From NCBI GenBank assembly GCA_021292105.1, contig CM037875.1, forward strand, positions 58,453,908-58,517,907: 64,000 bases of DNA. The letters run 5' to 3'. The notes below the pieces were generated by a model that worked only from the letters and a program-made list of their open reading frames with translations, was not told the DNA's origin and did no database searches. Shown piece after piece: positions 35,738 to 48,439 of this stretch. A program made the position numbers and the translations under genes. How positions within the stretch are numbered: the first letter of the stretch is position 1; each line of letters opens with the position of its first letter. Source of the DNA: Anadara kagoshimensis (taxonomy: Eukaryota; Mollusca; Bivalvia; Arcoida; Arcidae).

Positions 35738-38700
35738 TCATACATAAATAAAGAGTAAATAAATATTCTTATGGTATTTGATAGTTTCGATACAAGCTTG
35801 ATAGGAGGGGAGTGTTTTTCGCATTCTACAAAGATTAATATAATATTTTGCTATAATTAAACATAGATTAAAACAGTTAGTTATCGGTGTTGATTCTGTT
35901 TGTAGACCAAACAAAATGATTTCGTTTTTAAAATTAACTGTAACAGCATGAATTCTGTTAAAATTTTGTAAAAGTTGAATCCAAATTATTCTTACAAAAG
36001 TGCATTCCACAAATAGGTGAGTAACTGTTTCTGTCGTCTCTCCACAAAATGTACAAAGTTCTGTTTCCAAAAGGTTACATTTCATTAGTTTGCTGTTGGT
36101 GAAGTAGATGCAATGATTTAATTTCAATTGAAATGCTTGAAGCTTTGAGTTATCGGTTATGTTAAAAGGAGTACTATAATTTTTTTCCCAGTAATCTGAA
36201 TTCAAATTAATTTTCAATTTCTTATTCCATCGTTCTTGTACACTATAAGATTCTTTACTGAAATGTGCCAAAAATTGATTGTAAAAATGCTTTGTAATCT
36301 TTTCAAACTTTTTCAGTTGCTTAATCCAAATATTTTCGGGTTGAAATATACCTGTGAAAGATTGTATCCGTTTTCTCCAAAACAGCGGAATGGAAGCAAT
36401 AACACTATAGTAATCTAATAATGTGCATTTCAAATCATATTTTAAAGTAAATTCTTCAAATTTATAAAAAAACTCCCTTTTCGTTGACCAAGTCTCCAAT
36501 GAAAAGCACTCCCTTTCTACACCACGACTTGTGAAACATAACTTTACCATTTACTTTAAGAGCAGAGTTAAACCATAAAGGGTTTGACGTAATATTTACC
36601 AATTTGTCACCATTTTTATTCTGTATCTGGAACCAACTAGAAAAAGAATCTCTCTAAAATTCATTGAAATAATGATCTATGTGTTTAAATCAATTTGCAT
36701 CCAGAAATAAAAGTTTATCGCCCCCAAAATCCTCCAGATCACTCAATAAAAGAGATTTCGATGGCCGATGTTTTGACGGGTCTATGATTTTTTTCATCCA
36801 GGACATTTTTAGAGCACGAATTAAAGACTTGATATCTGGGGCCTTCAGCCCCCCCATCTTTATAATTTGTAATTAAAATGTTACGTTTTATTTTATCAGT
36901 TTCATTCCATATAAACTTAAACATCGAGGCTTGTATATCCTTTATTACGTGATCTGGTGGATCCGGCAGAACGGTAAACCATTGCACAAGAATTGGGAGA
37001 GCTATTGTTTTAATAACAGTGACTTTTCCTATAATTGATAGATTTCTGTATGCCCAATCGCCAAGTACTTTTTTGAATGTATTCACTTTTTCAACATAAT
37101 TTTCTAGATAAAATTAAGATTATATTTTATTCCCAATAGTTTAAATTTTCCATTTTTGTTCCATTTTATTTTATTTTCTGTCTCATAAATATCAGAACTT
37201 CCCCTTTTTGACCCAAACCAAACTGCCTCTGTTTTATCAAAATTAGCTCTTAGACCAGATAACTTAGAAAATCATCAATTATTTTTAGAGCTTCGTTTAA
37301 GGAATTTTTATTGTCTTCAAAAGTCAAAAAGGTGTCGTCCGCATATTGATTAATAAGATACTCTGATCTGTCTAAAATAATTCCTTTTATATTTGGATTA
37401 AATTTAATAGCTGCACTTAAGAGCTCAACACAGATAATAAAAAGGTATAAAGAAAGGGGAATCCCCTGTCGAACACCCCTATTGATTGGAAAGAATTTTG
37501 ATAAGTGACCATTATTTTGAACACAACTTGAGGCATTGCTGTAAAAAGTTCGAATCCATTTTAATATTGATTCTCCAAAGACAAAAATGCGTAATGTTTT
37601 TTGCATAAAATTCCACTCTTATGAGTCAAAAGCCTTTTCAAAGTCAAGCAATAATAGAATTCCGGGAATGTCTTCTTTTTCCGCTTTCTCTAAAATGTCG
37701 CAAGTTAATTGGGTGCATTCGCCTATATACCTATTTTTTAAGAATCCTGTTTGTGTTTCACTGATTATGTTATTTAGTACACCTTTTATTCTATTAGCTA
37801 TTGTTAAGGAGGCAATTTTATAATCAACATTTAAGAGAGATATCGGTCGCCAATTTTTCAATTGAGTTTTATCTTTACCTTCTTTTGGAAGACACGTTAT
37901 AACACCCTGTTTCTGAGTTATTGATAGACATCCATTTTTGTACCCATAATTTAAAGCCCTTATTAAATATTCATGAATATCTCGCCAAAAGTATTTATAA
38001 ATTTCAACAGTAAACCTATCCAAACCTGGGGATTTCCCATTTTCATATTTTTAAGAGATTCATAACATTCTCTGTACTGAATTTCACCTTCCAAATTATT
38101 GCTCAATTCTTCATCTAAAAATTGAATAAATGGGTTGTCTCTATCAAGAAAATAATCCTCAATAGTTTGAATTGGTTTCAAATTTTTTGAGTCATAAAGA
38201 GACTGATAATAGTTTTGTTGGGCAGATTATATAGCTTTTTGGTCGATGATCTCTTCTCCATTATTGATCAATTTTGGGATGATTTTCTCAACATAATGTC
38301 TTTTTTCTAAGTTACAAAAATATTTTGAACTTTTTTCCCCTTCTACCTGCCATCTAGCTTTTGCCCTTAAAACCATCCCCTTTACTTTTAGTTCCCTATG
38401 TTCGTTTAGTTGTCTTTCAAGATTACTTATTTCAACAAAGTATTCTTCCGAATTTGTGGAATTTTGAAGTTTTGATTCTATTTCTTTCTCTTGTTTATCT
38501 CTTTCTTTTTCTTATAAGATGTGTAAGATATAGTTTTACCTCGTATCATTAATTTGATCATATTCACCAATAATTGATCATTGATGGAAAAGCTAACACT
38601 CTCTCCTATTCGGTATTGATTAAGTGTATCTGATAAACATGTTTTTATTATTTCAATATATTCTTTGTCCTTAAGGAGACTGTTGTTAAATTTCCAAACC

Positions 38701-39436
38701 CCCCTACCCCTTGTTTGTTCAATAAAATTAAATTCTAGTTTAATACGAGAATGATCTGATCTATAGTTTTTTTTAATATCAGAATTAGTAAGAAATATGT
38801 GCAAATCTGAGGAAATAAGAAAATATTCTAATCTTGACTGTTTATGATTTGGTCCTCTCAAAGTATATCTATTTTTATCTGGGTTTTCATTTCTCCAAAC
38901 ATCATGCACATCTAATTCAAACATTAGTTTTTTTTTATTTGTTCATTTGATTTTTCATTATTTCGATGGATATATTTAAGTGTATCATTATCATAGTCAA
39001 GAGGTACATTCCAGTCCCCTCTTAAAATTACTGAAGAATTGCCAATATTTTCAATTTGTTTTTTGTATTTGATGAAAAACAGTAAGATTATCTTCGTTTG
39101 GTCCGTATATTGCAGCAAGTGTCATACGATGATCAAATATAGTTATATCAAGTATTAAATAGTTACCATCTGTGTCAGCTATTTCGCGATGAAGTTCTTA
39201 TTTAAACGAATTTCTAAATAAAATGATTATTCCTCTACTGTTACTGGTATAAGAACTGAAGTAAGCGTTATAACCCCATTCACTTTTCCAGTATGGTTCC
39301 AGATTTAGTTTACTGTGACTATCGATAATGAAAGTTACATCATATCTACTTCTACATCTATCAAAATGTCTTTACGTTTTAAATTATCAGAAGAAAGACC
39401 CCGGCAATTTAACGATCCAATTGAAAAATTAGCCAT
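35738..39436 (-). mobile_element. LINE retrotransposon, L1/Tx1-like, damaged
   Basis: A nearly full-length ORF2-type region read on the minus strand over several frames. It starts at the ATG at 39436 (MANFSIGSLNCRGLSSDN, the start of the endonuclease). Next come the GDWNVP endonuclease box (near 39020), endonuclease end SRLEYFLISSDL and YRSDHS (38830-38750), RT boxes LKNWRPISLLNVDYK and LLLDFEKAFDS (37870-37620), RQGIPLSLYLFI and the catalytic QYADDT (37340), and a C-terminal cysteine box CTFCGETTETVTHLF. Frames shift near 39118, 38480, 38020, 37610, 37250, 36740 and 36550, so it is inactive. The element's exact ends were not resolved. Confidence 0.85.
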
Positions 39437-39439
39437 TAG

Positions 39440-40540
39440 ATTTCAATGGCTGAATGCTATATATATCCAAGAATATGCTACCAGCTAAAGTACAGTAAAT
39501 TGTAAGAAGATCATTTTTTGTAGTATATGTTCCAACCCCACCCTATTCCCAAAATAAATTGAACATTTCATCTGTCAAAGTATTGAAATTCTACTTATAT
39601 TATTATATTGACAAACAAACTGACTTTTAGAATTAAATGAAAATATTCATCTTTAGTATAGTTTATATTTAACAATTTATCATTGATAACTATGCTATAC
39701 TTTTTCTCTTTTTCACAATTTAACTTCAATAAGCTGTCATTGGTAATAATAAGTCTCAATCCAAGTGCTTTAAAATACAGAAACGCTTAACTGAAATGTA
39801 GTCTTCTCGGTCGTGATATCTGTAATTTCATTTTTATATATGTTGAGTGAGATTGTGCATCAATGAGTATCAATGCTCAACAAAGGCGTTTCTCCGGCAT
39901 TGGTTCAAAGTCAAAGTATGACATTTATGTCACAAATCACATCATACTAATTCTTATATAAAATACTTCAGCAAATAATCAGATGTTTTTGTTAATGTTT
40001 CAAATATTCTTTTCCTCTATCGATGTTTATGATAATCTCTGAGAAATGCAAAATAATTTTCTGTATTCCATGTAAGTTTATTAATATTTTTTAAACAGTT
40101 AAATGCAGAAATAATAGAAATAATAATAATCTTGCGATTTAAATTTCTAATCAAAACGTATTAGTATGATTGAAATTTGCTTTGGCAATAATTGTTTGGG
40201 TTGAATAAGGTTTTTATTCTATGTTTACCTAGTTATATACAATAACATTTTGTCGTTTTATGAGTATGTACAAAGTATATATTGTTGTTTCGTATTAACC
40301 TGCAAAATGTGTGACGTTATGGAATTCCATCAAATTAAAAGATATAGTCTTATATGTATTATATGAATTTATTATTTTCGAAATTCCCTGTCGAAAAATC
40401 CTACTCCTTTTACTGATAAACCTTCAAATAGTTTCAGGTTTGTTAAAACAAAACACGACCAACTGTTACCTTTTGACTATTTGTCACGAAACAAAGCCAT
40501 TGTCTTTGGTATAGCATTAAAGACACATGTCCACTTACAC
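39440..40540. other. Intergenic, 3' flank of the FAHD2-like gene
   Basis: AT-rich, no gene seen. On the minus strand AATAAA occurs near 40370 and 40215, either of which could serve as the FAHD2 polyadenylation signal. Confidence 0.45.
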
Positions 40541-40542
40541 TA

Positions 40543-43500
40543 TTAGACTATTTTGTTCTCCAGTCTTCCAATCTCCTCAATTTCACATACAACAATGTCA
40601 CCTCTCTGAAAAATTAAAATATTAAACGTCAATATATCAGAATTCATAAAGTTATTTCATTTTTCACATTTACCAATCACCACTTATGTACATAATGGAA
40701 TAATATTACTTGTGCTACATTATGGTGCTAGATGAAAGTAGTTTTGTGGCTGGTTTTATTCCATTCATAGAAAGTCTCATTTTGATGATTTCTATTATAT
40801 ATTGTATAAAGACATGTATAACTAAAAATAAAATCTAGACAATAGAAACAGCGCAAACAAGAACACGGCACAATACTATTAAATCATAGTAACAGTTAAA
40901 CAAACTGTAAAGAGACCAATGATTATTCCTAAATTTCGACGGGCACTGGAGTAAATTTTCAGTGATGTGATTGCAGCACTTATAGATGGTATTCAATCAT
41001 CCCAATTATATTTTAATCAGTGCACAAATATGAATACACTTAAAATTTAGAATTATGTTTTGTTAACAAAACTCTGTCCTCGTTAAGTTTTAAACCAAAT
41101 GTGGTTGAATGAGCTAACAATATTAATATACCCAGGCCCTGGTTTCACAGTCATTTCTCAGCTAAGATTTTCTTTAACTTAAATTTAGCAAAATTTGGTT
41201 ATCTATGTTTGGAACTACTGTATATTTTTGTCAATACTAAATGCAAATGTTTAAATCTAGAAGTGATCTTAAAATGGCATCTTAAATTCCTGAATATCTT
41301 AAAAATCAACAAAATTATAAAGATTTGAAATTTTTCCAGATTTTAGTTAAGGGAAATCTTAGCTAAGAAATGATTGTAAAACTGGGACCAGAACTTCTAA
41401 ATTAGAATAATATGAATTGGAACCATTAGGTTTTACATACACTTCCTAGGATAAATGAGTATTTGACATAATACTCAAACAATGCTCTGATATTTGTTTT
41501 CATATTTAGCCATTGTCAGTTATGTAATATTTTAACCATATAATTCACTTACAGAAATGTAACCATTCAAGTAAATGAATTTGTTGGATGAGGAAATAGC
41601 TTTTGACAATAGTTTCTATCTTAAATCATTGTTCATGACCTACCTTCAGATATTCTGGAGGTTTTCTAAAGGCGCCACTGCCCGGTGGTGATCCAGTTAG
41701 TATTATATCTCCAGGTTTGAGAGTTATAAATCTAAAATAAAATCTTGATAGTTTATATCTTAAGAGTCTCAAGTTTTGTATATTTATATTTCTTCTTTTT
41801 TATAATATGTTGTGGATTTTGATGGTGAATAATTTTAATACAAACACAATAGCATTTGTTTCTTATTTTATATCTATTATTATATCCCGTATTTATTATT
41901 TGTTTCAAAGCTGATGCATTGCAAAATCAATGTGTCGACAACATTATAAACACTCTCTCTTTGTGCATGTGTGTGCGCTCGTTAATACCTTGATATATAT
42001 GCTATTGTTGCTTCACTATCTGTATGTTAATACCTTAATATATGTGCTATTGTTGCCTCTCCCTCTCTCTCTCTCTCTGATGTTACCTTGCTATGTGTGC
42101 GATTATTGCCTCTCTCTCTCCAACACCCCCTCTCTCTCTGTGATGTTACCTTGATATGTGTGCGATTATTGCCTTTGTTTTATGAACTAATTGATTAGTA
42201 TTACTATCTTGTTTGATAACACCATTAATCGAACAACGTAGATTCAAATTATGTGGATCTGAAGATAGAAAATAGTAATTTCGACATTATCGATGCGTGA
42301 ATGGACAAAGATAAAAAATCATTGTAACAGATCTGGAATAGTAAACATCATCTCCAGTCTTGTCTTGTTTGACTGTTTTGTCATACTTATAGCGTACCGT
42401 GTTCTTGGTTACACTGACAAAGTACATATTTTTCAATTCAAAATGAGTCTTCTAATGCAGATAACCATTGATTTTATTGAATTATACCCCACTGACTCTA
42501 TAAGATTACAGACATTAAACAGGTTTTTGTTGCTAGGGCATCCCTAATTTTGCATTGTGAAATGTATTCTAGTGCTAAAGATATGATACTGAAAAAACCC
42601 AAAGTACCTTTAATATGATCTTTTGTCACAATTACCGGTCCTATAGGACAAAAACAATCCATCGCTTTGCCAATTGTAACCTGGCCACTGTTTCTGCCAT
42701 TTGCATACAGATCTCTGGCACTTACATCGTGAGCCATCGTGAATCCATAAACGTATTCCATAGCATCACATTCCTAAAATAATGGCCTCATAGTTAATTA
42801 TAATGTTTGTATAACACATTGGCAATGATAAGGTCTTAATATTTTCCGAACCAAAATCATCATATACTGCTCGGTATGATAAAAAATAATTTACAGTATG
42901 TGTTCAATAAACGTGTATAATGTGAGTTTAAAATTTTATTTCTTGGGAATTTTGATATTATTAAAGTCTGAGGAAAAGTTATGCAAAATAGTACAGAATT
43001 ATAAAAAACAAACATACTTATCCATGTTCGAATCACAATCTACCTCGGAACTGACAAGTTAGGTTAAGCACGTGAACTTCAACCAGGGAAGTGAGGTCGT
43101 GTGCTCCAGAAGGGTAAGCACCTCTTGTTAAGGTTACTACAATCGCCACGCGTGTAATCAAAATTGAGTAAAGTAACATGGAAATTCTATGGGACGTCAA
43201 ATCATTATGGTACACATAGACATCTAACTTGTCAACAATACTGTAATGATAAATAAGCTTCCTCTTGAATTCCATACTTAATATAAGTGGGACTTAATGC
43301 TATGACGTTTGTCTTTAAATGCAGTGTAGGTGTACCTGAAGTTTCTATGATGGAGCGGATGGTTTTGTTACCAATGTTGTTTTGCATATTGTTTGTGTAA
43401 ACTCCAGTAATAAAAAATAAACAAAACCTTATTGTATGAATCCAATAAAAGTGGTTAAACTGGGAAACAAAGAACCTCGAAATATAACAACGTAGGACCT

Positions 43501-45317
43501 CGGAATATAACAAGCGGATAGGGACGGTTAACAATTCTTCAATGATGTTTTACCTTTATCTTCTTTGCTTCTTTACCAATAACAATTGCAAGTTCTACTT
43601 CCCAGTCTAGTGTCTGATTCATCATGAATAAAGAACAAAATAGAAAGAATTCTTTACTAAATATTGCCAATATTGGTTCTAGTCATTTTCGCCTTTCGAT
43701 TTGAAACGGATAGCATATTTAAAGTTTTCCAGATGACAAATATTGTTTAAACTTTATTCATATCAACATTAGTTGTGTAATTTTTATTTACTAAAATCCT
43801 GGAAGGCTCCAATATCGAAGAAAATGTTTACAGAATAATATTTTATCAAATAAAATGATTTTTCATATTTGAATATTTGTTTATATATTTCGATAAAAAA
43901 TTACAGAAACAATATCTCCATTTAAAGGAGACATAATTGTCTGGACCTTTATGTTGAAAACTTTAATTCTATGAATATGTTAAGCTGAAAACATATGATT
44001 TTATAAACAGCCAAAGAACACACCACAACAAACAGTAAAAAAGACACAATATACTTAGTAATAACAAAGATTTACAGCAAACTATATTGAATCGTCGTAT
44101 TCAATACATAGCGTCGGGTCATGGAAATATATAATGTTAGAGTTTTATTTTAAAAAATATATCACATTTTATTAGATCCTTTCGAAAAAAAACAGATAAA
44201 CTATGAAAATGTCTTGAAGTATTACCTTTGCTTCATCTGGATATTGAATGTCATCTGAAGGACCAATGATGCAGCTCGGAAACTTACTGAATATAACCGG
44301 TTCTTGAGGTAATGGAAGGTTCTGTTCTTCACAATGGTCTTTATAATTCAAACCAACACATAGTACCTTCTCTGGGTTATCCAATGGAGCGTTTATAGTA
44401 ACATCACTTCGCATATAAATATTATCCTTATGTGGCTGAATTCTGAAATCAAATAGAGTCACTTAATATTATTGGATTTGAATGGTTAATATAATTCGTA
44501 AGTAGTAATAGACATAAGGTTTTGCTACAAAGTAAAACATGTGACAAATATGAAAGTCCAAGGAACATATGAAAGGTGAAATGTAAGTTACGTTTTGATT
44601 AAACACAGAGGGCCAATGTAACAAGCTAAGCAGGAATTGTTTACCCTTCTGAAGCACCCAGTCTCATTTCCCTGATGCAAGTTTATGTGTTAAACTTAAT
44701 TTGTCAGTTTCAAAGTTTTTGCTTTGATTTGGTATTATGGTTTTGACGAGGATTGGTATGTTTTTGGTCAAACAGAACAGACAAAACTAACGAAGTATTG
44801 AGACTGCTTAATATATACATCACCAAACATTAATACACCTGTCTGTGTCACAAAAGGCAAGAAAAACTTGCAAATTGTATCATGTAAGCCCAGATACTAA
44901 ACAAACTCAAATAAAGTGCCTATACTTTAATATTGTGATTAAAAAAATATTTTTCATTTTTTTTAAATGTACGTTATTGTTTCTTTTTAAATTCAGAAAA
45001 ACAACTGACGATTTTCATTATCGATTTTGATAAATCACTTCAATATAATGCTGCAAGTCTTGCAGTAAAATAGCCAATAGAAACAACATACACCGAGTAA
45101 GTTTCGTTTGCCAGCGCCATCTAGTGCATAAACACAAATTTAAATATAACAACCTTTGTGCAGCCAATAACATGTCCTCTCCTCCCTCAATAAACGTTTT
45201 CATATCACTAGGTACATTATTGTTACTGCCTGTAAGATCTATAATATTGCCACTATTGTCTTCAAGCTCGCATCCCAGTTTTTGTTCACCGTGTATTGTA
45301 AATTGTAACAACTTCAT
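40543..45317 (-). CDS. FAHD2: FAHD2-like fumarylacetoacetate-hydrolase-domain protein, 7 coding exons
   Basis: Exons (minus strand): 45317-45154, 44442-44226, 43613-43554, 42773-42608, 42258-42150, 41731-41644 and 40605-40543. All junctions have GT/AG and matching phases, giving 867 bp and 288 residues against about 314 in human FAHD2A. The order is as expected: N-terminal [28 protein letters not shown] (exon 2), the metal-ligand pair E132/E134 in DWEVELA (exon 3), D163 in AHDVSARD (exon 4), [14 protein letters not shown] (exon 5), [12 protein letters not shown] (exon 6), and the C-terminal [15 protein letters not shown]-fold enzymes are Mg-dependent hydrolases or decarboxylases; the substrate of FAHD2 is not well known. 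No mitochondrial targeting peptide is obvious. Exon 5 is the least conserved, and its donor region is repeated (see 41987-42173). Introns contain RT tails and a MITE. Confidence 0.9.
41135..41389. mobile_element. GGCCCYGG-type MITE, copy 1 (FAHD2 intron 6 side)
   Basis: Palindromic 255 bp element: left GGCCCTGGTTTCACAGTCAT, then CTCAGCTAAGATTTTC; right inverse ending AACTGGGACC. Non-coding, same family as 50268 and 50779. It lies in the last FAHD2 intron. Confidence 0.8.
41987..42173. repeat. Minisatellite of an exon/donor junction in FAHD2 intron 5
   Basis: The last ~25 bp of FAHD2 exon 5 plus its donor (plus-strand ACCTTGATATGTGTGCGAT, real copy near 42147) is repeated at about 42084, 42032 and 41987, separated by CT-rich sequence. 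Each copy keeps an AAG|GT-type donor on the minus strand. Confidence 0.85.
42057..42140. repeat. CT-rich low-complexity tract
   Basis: Runs of CT between the junction repeats of FAHD2 intron 5. Confidence 0.85.
42995..43275 (-). pseudogene. RT fragment, C-terminal end plus 3' tail
   Basis: Tail module (43010-43130) followed on the minus strand by [13 protein letters not shown], the degraded counterpart of SIVDKFDVSV. It lies in the FAHD2 intron between exons 3 and 4. Confidence 0.7.
44600..44765 (+). repeat. RT-family 3' tail, plus orientation
   Basis: Diverged tail in FAHD2 intron 1, from CAAGCTAAGCAGGAATTG to GAGGATTGGTATGTTTTTG. Confidence 0.7.
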
Positions 45318-45419
45318 TTTACAACATGTATTGATATGGTCATGTAGGACATGAGGTCAAAAACTAGTGTAACCATGATATATTGCTATGTATGTGTTGC
45401 TTATCATTTCGCATATATA

Positions 45420-45730
45420 ATCAAACACAAACAATCCGACCCATGTTCTAATCACAATTCCAAAAGGAAAGTAAACACTTTGAAGACTGGTAAATTAGGT
45501 TTAACACGTGTAATCCCACCAGGGAAATGAGACCGGTTGTTCCGAAAGGTTGAACACTTTCTAAACACTAGCTTCATGCCCCTCGTGTGTAATTTTGACG
45601 TCAAATATTTCCAGCATATTTTGGATAGGGACATCAATCTTCAATCGTAGAAATTTACGTGTTTAACTCAATTTGCCAGTTTTATTTATATTAGGATTGT
45701 GATTTTAACATGGATTACCATGTTTGTTTT
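45420..45730. repeat. Two RT-tail copies in opposite orientation
   Basis: A minus-oriented tail with a C-terminal scrap (45425-45640) is followed by a plus-oriented terminal tail (45655-45730, ending GGATTACCATGTTTGTTTT). They lie just upstream of the FAHD2 start codon at 45317, so they may sit in its promoter region. Confidence 0.65.
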
Positions 45731-46159
45731 TTTACTTATGAACAAAATTATGTTAACCCCCCTAAGCTCGAAATAGCCCCTTGTCAACAATTTATATAAT
45801 CTAGTATTTATTATCTATCTTATTGGGCGAGTTTTTAATATTATTCTCCTTTTTAGGTTGTACTGTCTGCTAATGAATTGTTTAAAGTGAAAAATTGCCC
45901 AGGATTTGATATTGTTCCATACCAATAAACTAATATTGTGACAAATTAAGAGGCGGTGTAACTTAAATGGTGAGGGAACTTATATCTTTTGAAACAATGT
46001 AGTATTGAAGGATTGAATGTATTTCAGTTGTTGTATAATAAAAAGTGTATTTAACCTTATAAAATATATGCATTTTATCTAAAAGTGGCATTTTGTTATA
46101 AAATATGTTTGCGTCATACATTTTATAGTCAATTACTGACAAAATGTGGTATAAAACCA

Positions 46160-46765
46160 AATCAACAACAAACATGTTAGTCAATGTTCAAATCGTAATA
46201 AAAACAAAGTAGAACTTTGAAAACTGGAATTTAAGTTAAACACGTGGATTTCAACCACGGAAGTCAGCACATTCTGTTTAGCCACGCGTGTAAATTAAGA
46301 ATGAAAGGAGCATAGAACTATGGGGTTTCAACAATATCCAGGATAATTTTAGATACAGAGACATCAATCTTATCAACAATATTTTGATGACGACAATAAA
46401 ACTTTTTGGGGGTCTTTATAAGCAATATCTGCGAGTCAACAATTTTTCTGACTATAGCACAGATGCACCAAAAGGCGACTATGCAAAAGCAGGTATTTTA
46501 CTGCATAGAACAAGAATGTTGGTAATCAAAACTATAAACCATCACGTTTGTCATACAGTAACAAATGTATTCTTTCGTGGGTGTTTGAAGTTTAAGTTCA
46601 AATATGAAGCAGAACTTGAAGAATCATATATTTATTCCAAGCTCACTATGATATACGATATTCACATATTATTCAAATATAGGTTTTTAAGGGATAATAC
46701 GTCGTCTATATATCTGTATGTGGAGTTGAATAATTTGGCGACAGCTTTGTATAAATTCTTCTTCT
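46160..46765 (-). pseudogene. RT copy: C-terminal region plus 3' tail, decayed
   Basis: Nucleotide order matches 32826-33420: tail (46170-46290), the CCAGGATAATTTTAGATACA block, and a core-proximal end near 46700-46760 (TATATATCTGTATGTGGAGT). Frames are lost. Confidence 0.65.
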
Positions 46766-47230
46766 AATATCGAAAACAAACATACTAATCCATGTCCGAA
46801 TCACAATCCAGAAGCAAAGTAAACACTTTGGAACTGACAATTCAGGTTAGACACATGAACTCCCACCAGGGAAGTGAGGTCGAGTGCTCCGGAAGGTTAA
46901 GCACATCCTGTTTTACTACGTGTGTAATCAAAATTGTGTGAGAGGAACTTGGAACTATGGGACGTTAAATATATCCAGGGCAATCCTGGACACAAAGACA
47001 TCAAACTTGTTATCAATAACACTGTGATGACGACCATTAAACTTTTAGAGGGCCTTGATAAGCCTAGGCTTGCAATATTCCTGAGTCAACAATATATTTG
47101 CAAGCAGTCAGCTTCATTGTACAAAGTCTACCTAGTGGGAACAATCTCTACTATAGTGTAATAATTGGGAAACAAATACACCATAAGCAGAAGAAGCAGG
47201 TATATTACTGCAAAACTCACGGAAAACTTT
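46766..47230 (-). pseudogene. RT copy: C-terminal end plus 3' tail
   Basis: Well-preserved tail (46775-46915) next to a C-terminal remnant (46960-47210). It abuts the preceding copy head to tail, both on the minus strand. Confidence 0.7.
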
Positions 47231-47295
47231 TAATGATGAGTATGTTCTTGGTGATTATTGGCAAGAACATTTTAAACAGCTACAATCTTCGCAGC

Positions 47296-47815
47296 ACTAG
47301 TTACAGTTATCTTGGTACTGGTTATTGGCAAAAGCATTAAGATTAGCAGTTCCTTATGGTACTTGTCAATGGAAAAGCATTCTAAGTAGCTGATAACCAT
47401 TGACTCAAAACCTACTGATAACAGTCAAAATTTATTTGGAAGTTACATTTCCAGGATGCGATTGTTCTGTAACAATGCTTTTGTAATTCAGTGGACCATA
47501 TTGAATAATTGGGTGTTGTTGACACATTAGACTTCTGAGGGAGGTATGATAATGGCAGCTTTAGTTACCGTTATCTTGGTACTGGTTATTGGCAAGAGCA
47601 TTAAGATTAGCAGTTCCTTATGGTACTTGTCAATGGAAAAGTATTCTAAGTAGCTGATACGATAACAGTCAAAATTTATTTGGAAGTTACATTTCCAGGA
47701 TGTGATTGTTCTGTAACAATGCCTTTGTAATTCAGTGGAACATATTGGATAATTGGTTGTTACATATTCACCAATGCTGTTGCACATTAGACTTCTGAGG
47801 GAGGTATGATAATGT
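47296..47815. repeat. 264 bp tandem duplication
   Basis: The block starting TTATCTTGGTACTGGTTATT at 47307 recurs at 47571. Both copies end with ACTTCTGAGGGAGGTATGAT. Copy 2 has a short deletion near 47660 and a small insertion near 47765. Non-coding. Confidence 0.9.
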
Positions 47816-48244
47816 ATTAAAAACATTTTAAACAATGTAGCCCTTCAATTGTTGTGTACAATATATGAAAATTCTATTTTTTCCTTTTTATTAAGTTACA
47901 GTATAACAAAAACATGAGACATAAACCATTACAATACAACCTAACAATGTTACTGTGTGTCATGATAATACATATAGTCTGAAATCAGTATAACCATGAT
48001 TAATGCTTCATACATATACTAAATTTATATAGCCATACCAAATCAGTTTTAACATACATGTACAAATATGTTATACATGTACAATACATTGTATAGTCAT
48101 AACAAATGTTCAAACATGATTCAGATAATTATATTTAAATACATGATAAGTATTGAGCAACTAAATCTTAAATGCTGTTGACAACTTTTATTTTACAGGA
48201 GAAATCCTTCTCTTTCACTTTCAGTTTTGATCTAACATATGGAT

Positions 48245-48435
48245 GGCAACTTTAGCTAAACAGGATATGTTTACCTTTTGGAGGACATGACTTCACTTAC
48301 CTATGGAAGTTCTGTGATTAATCAGAAGTCCATTATACATGTACTAAATTATGGGATTTTGGTTTTACTTAATTTGCCCCTGTTCATCAAAGTTTTACTT
48401 TGTTTCTGGAATTGTGATTTGGACGTGGATTTTTT
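48245..48435 (+). repeat. RT-family 3' tail, diverged
   Basis: From GCTAAACAGGATATGTTTACC to TTTGGACGTGGATTTTTT, interrupted by about 45 bp of other sequence near 48315-48360. Confidence 0.6.
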
Positions 48436-48439
48436 ACCC

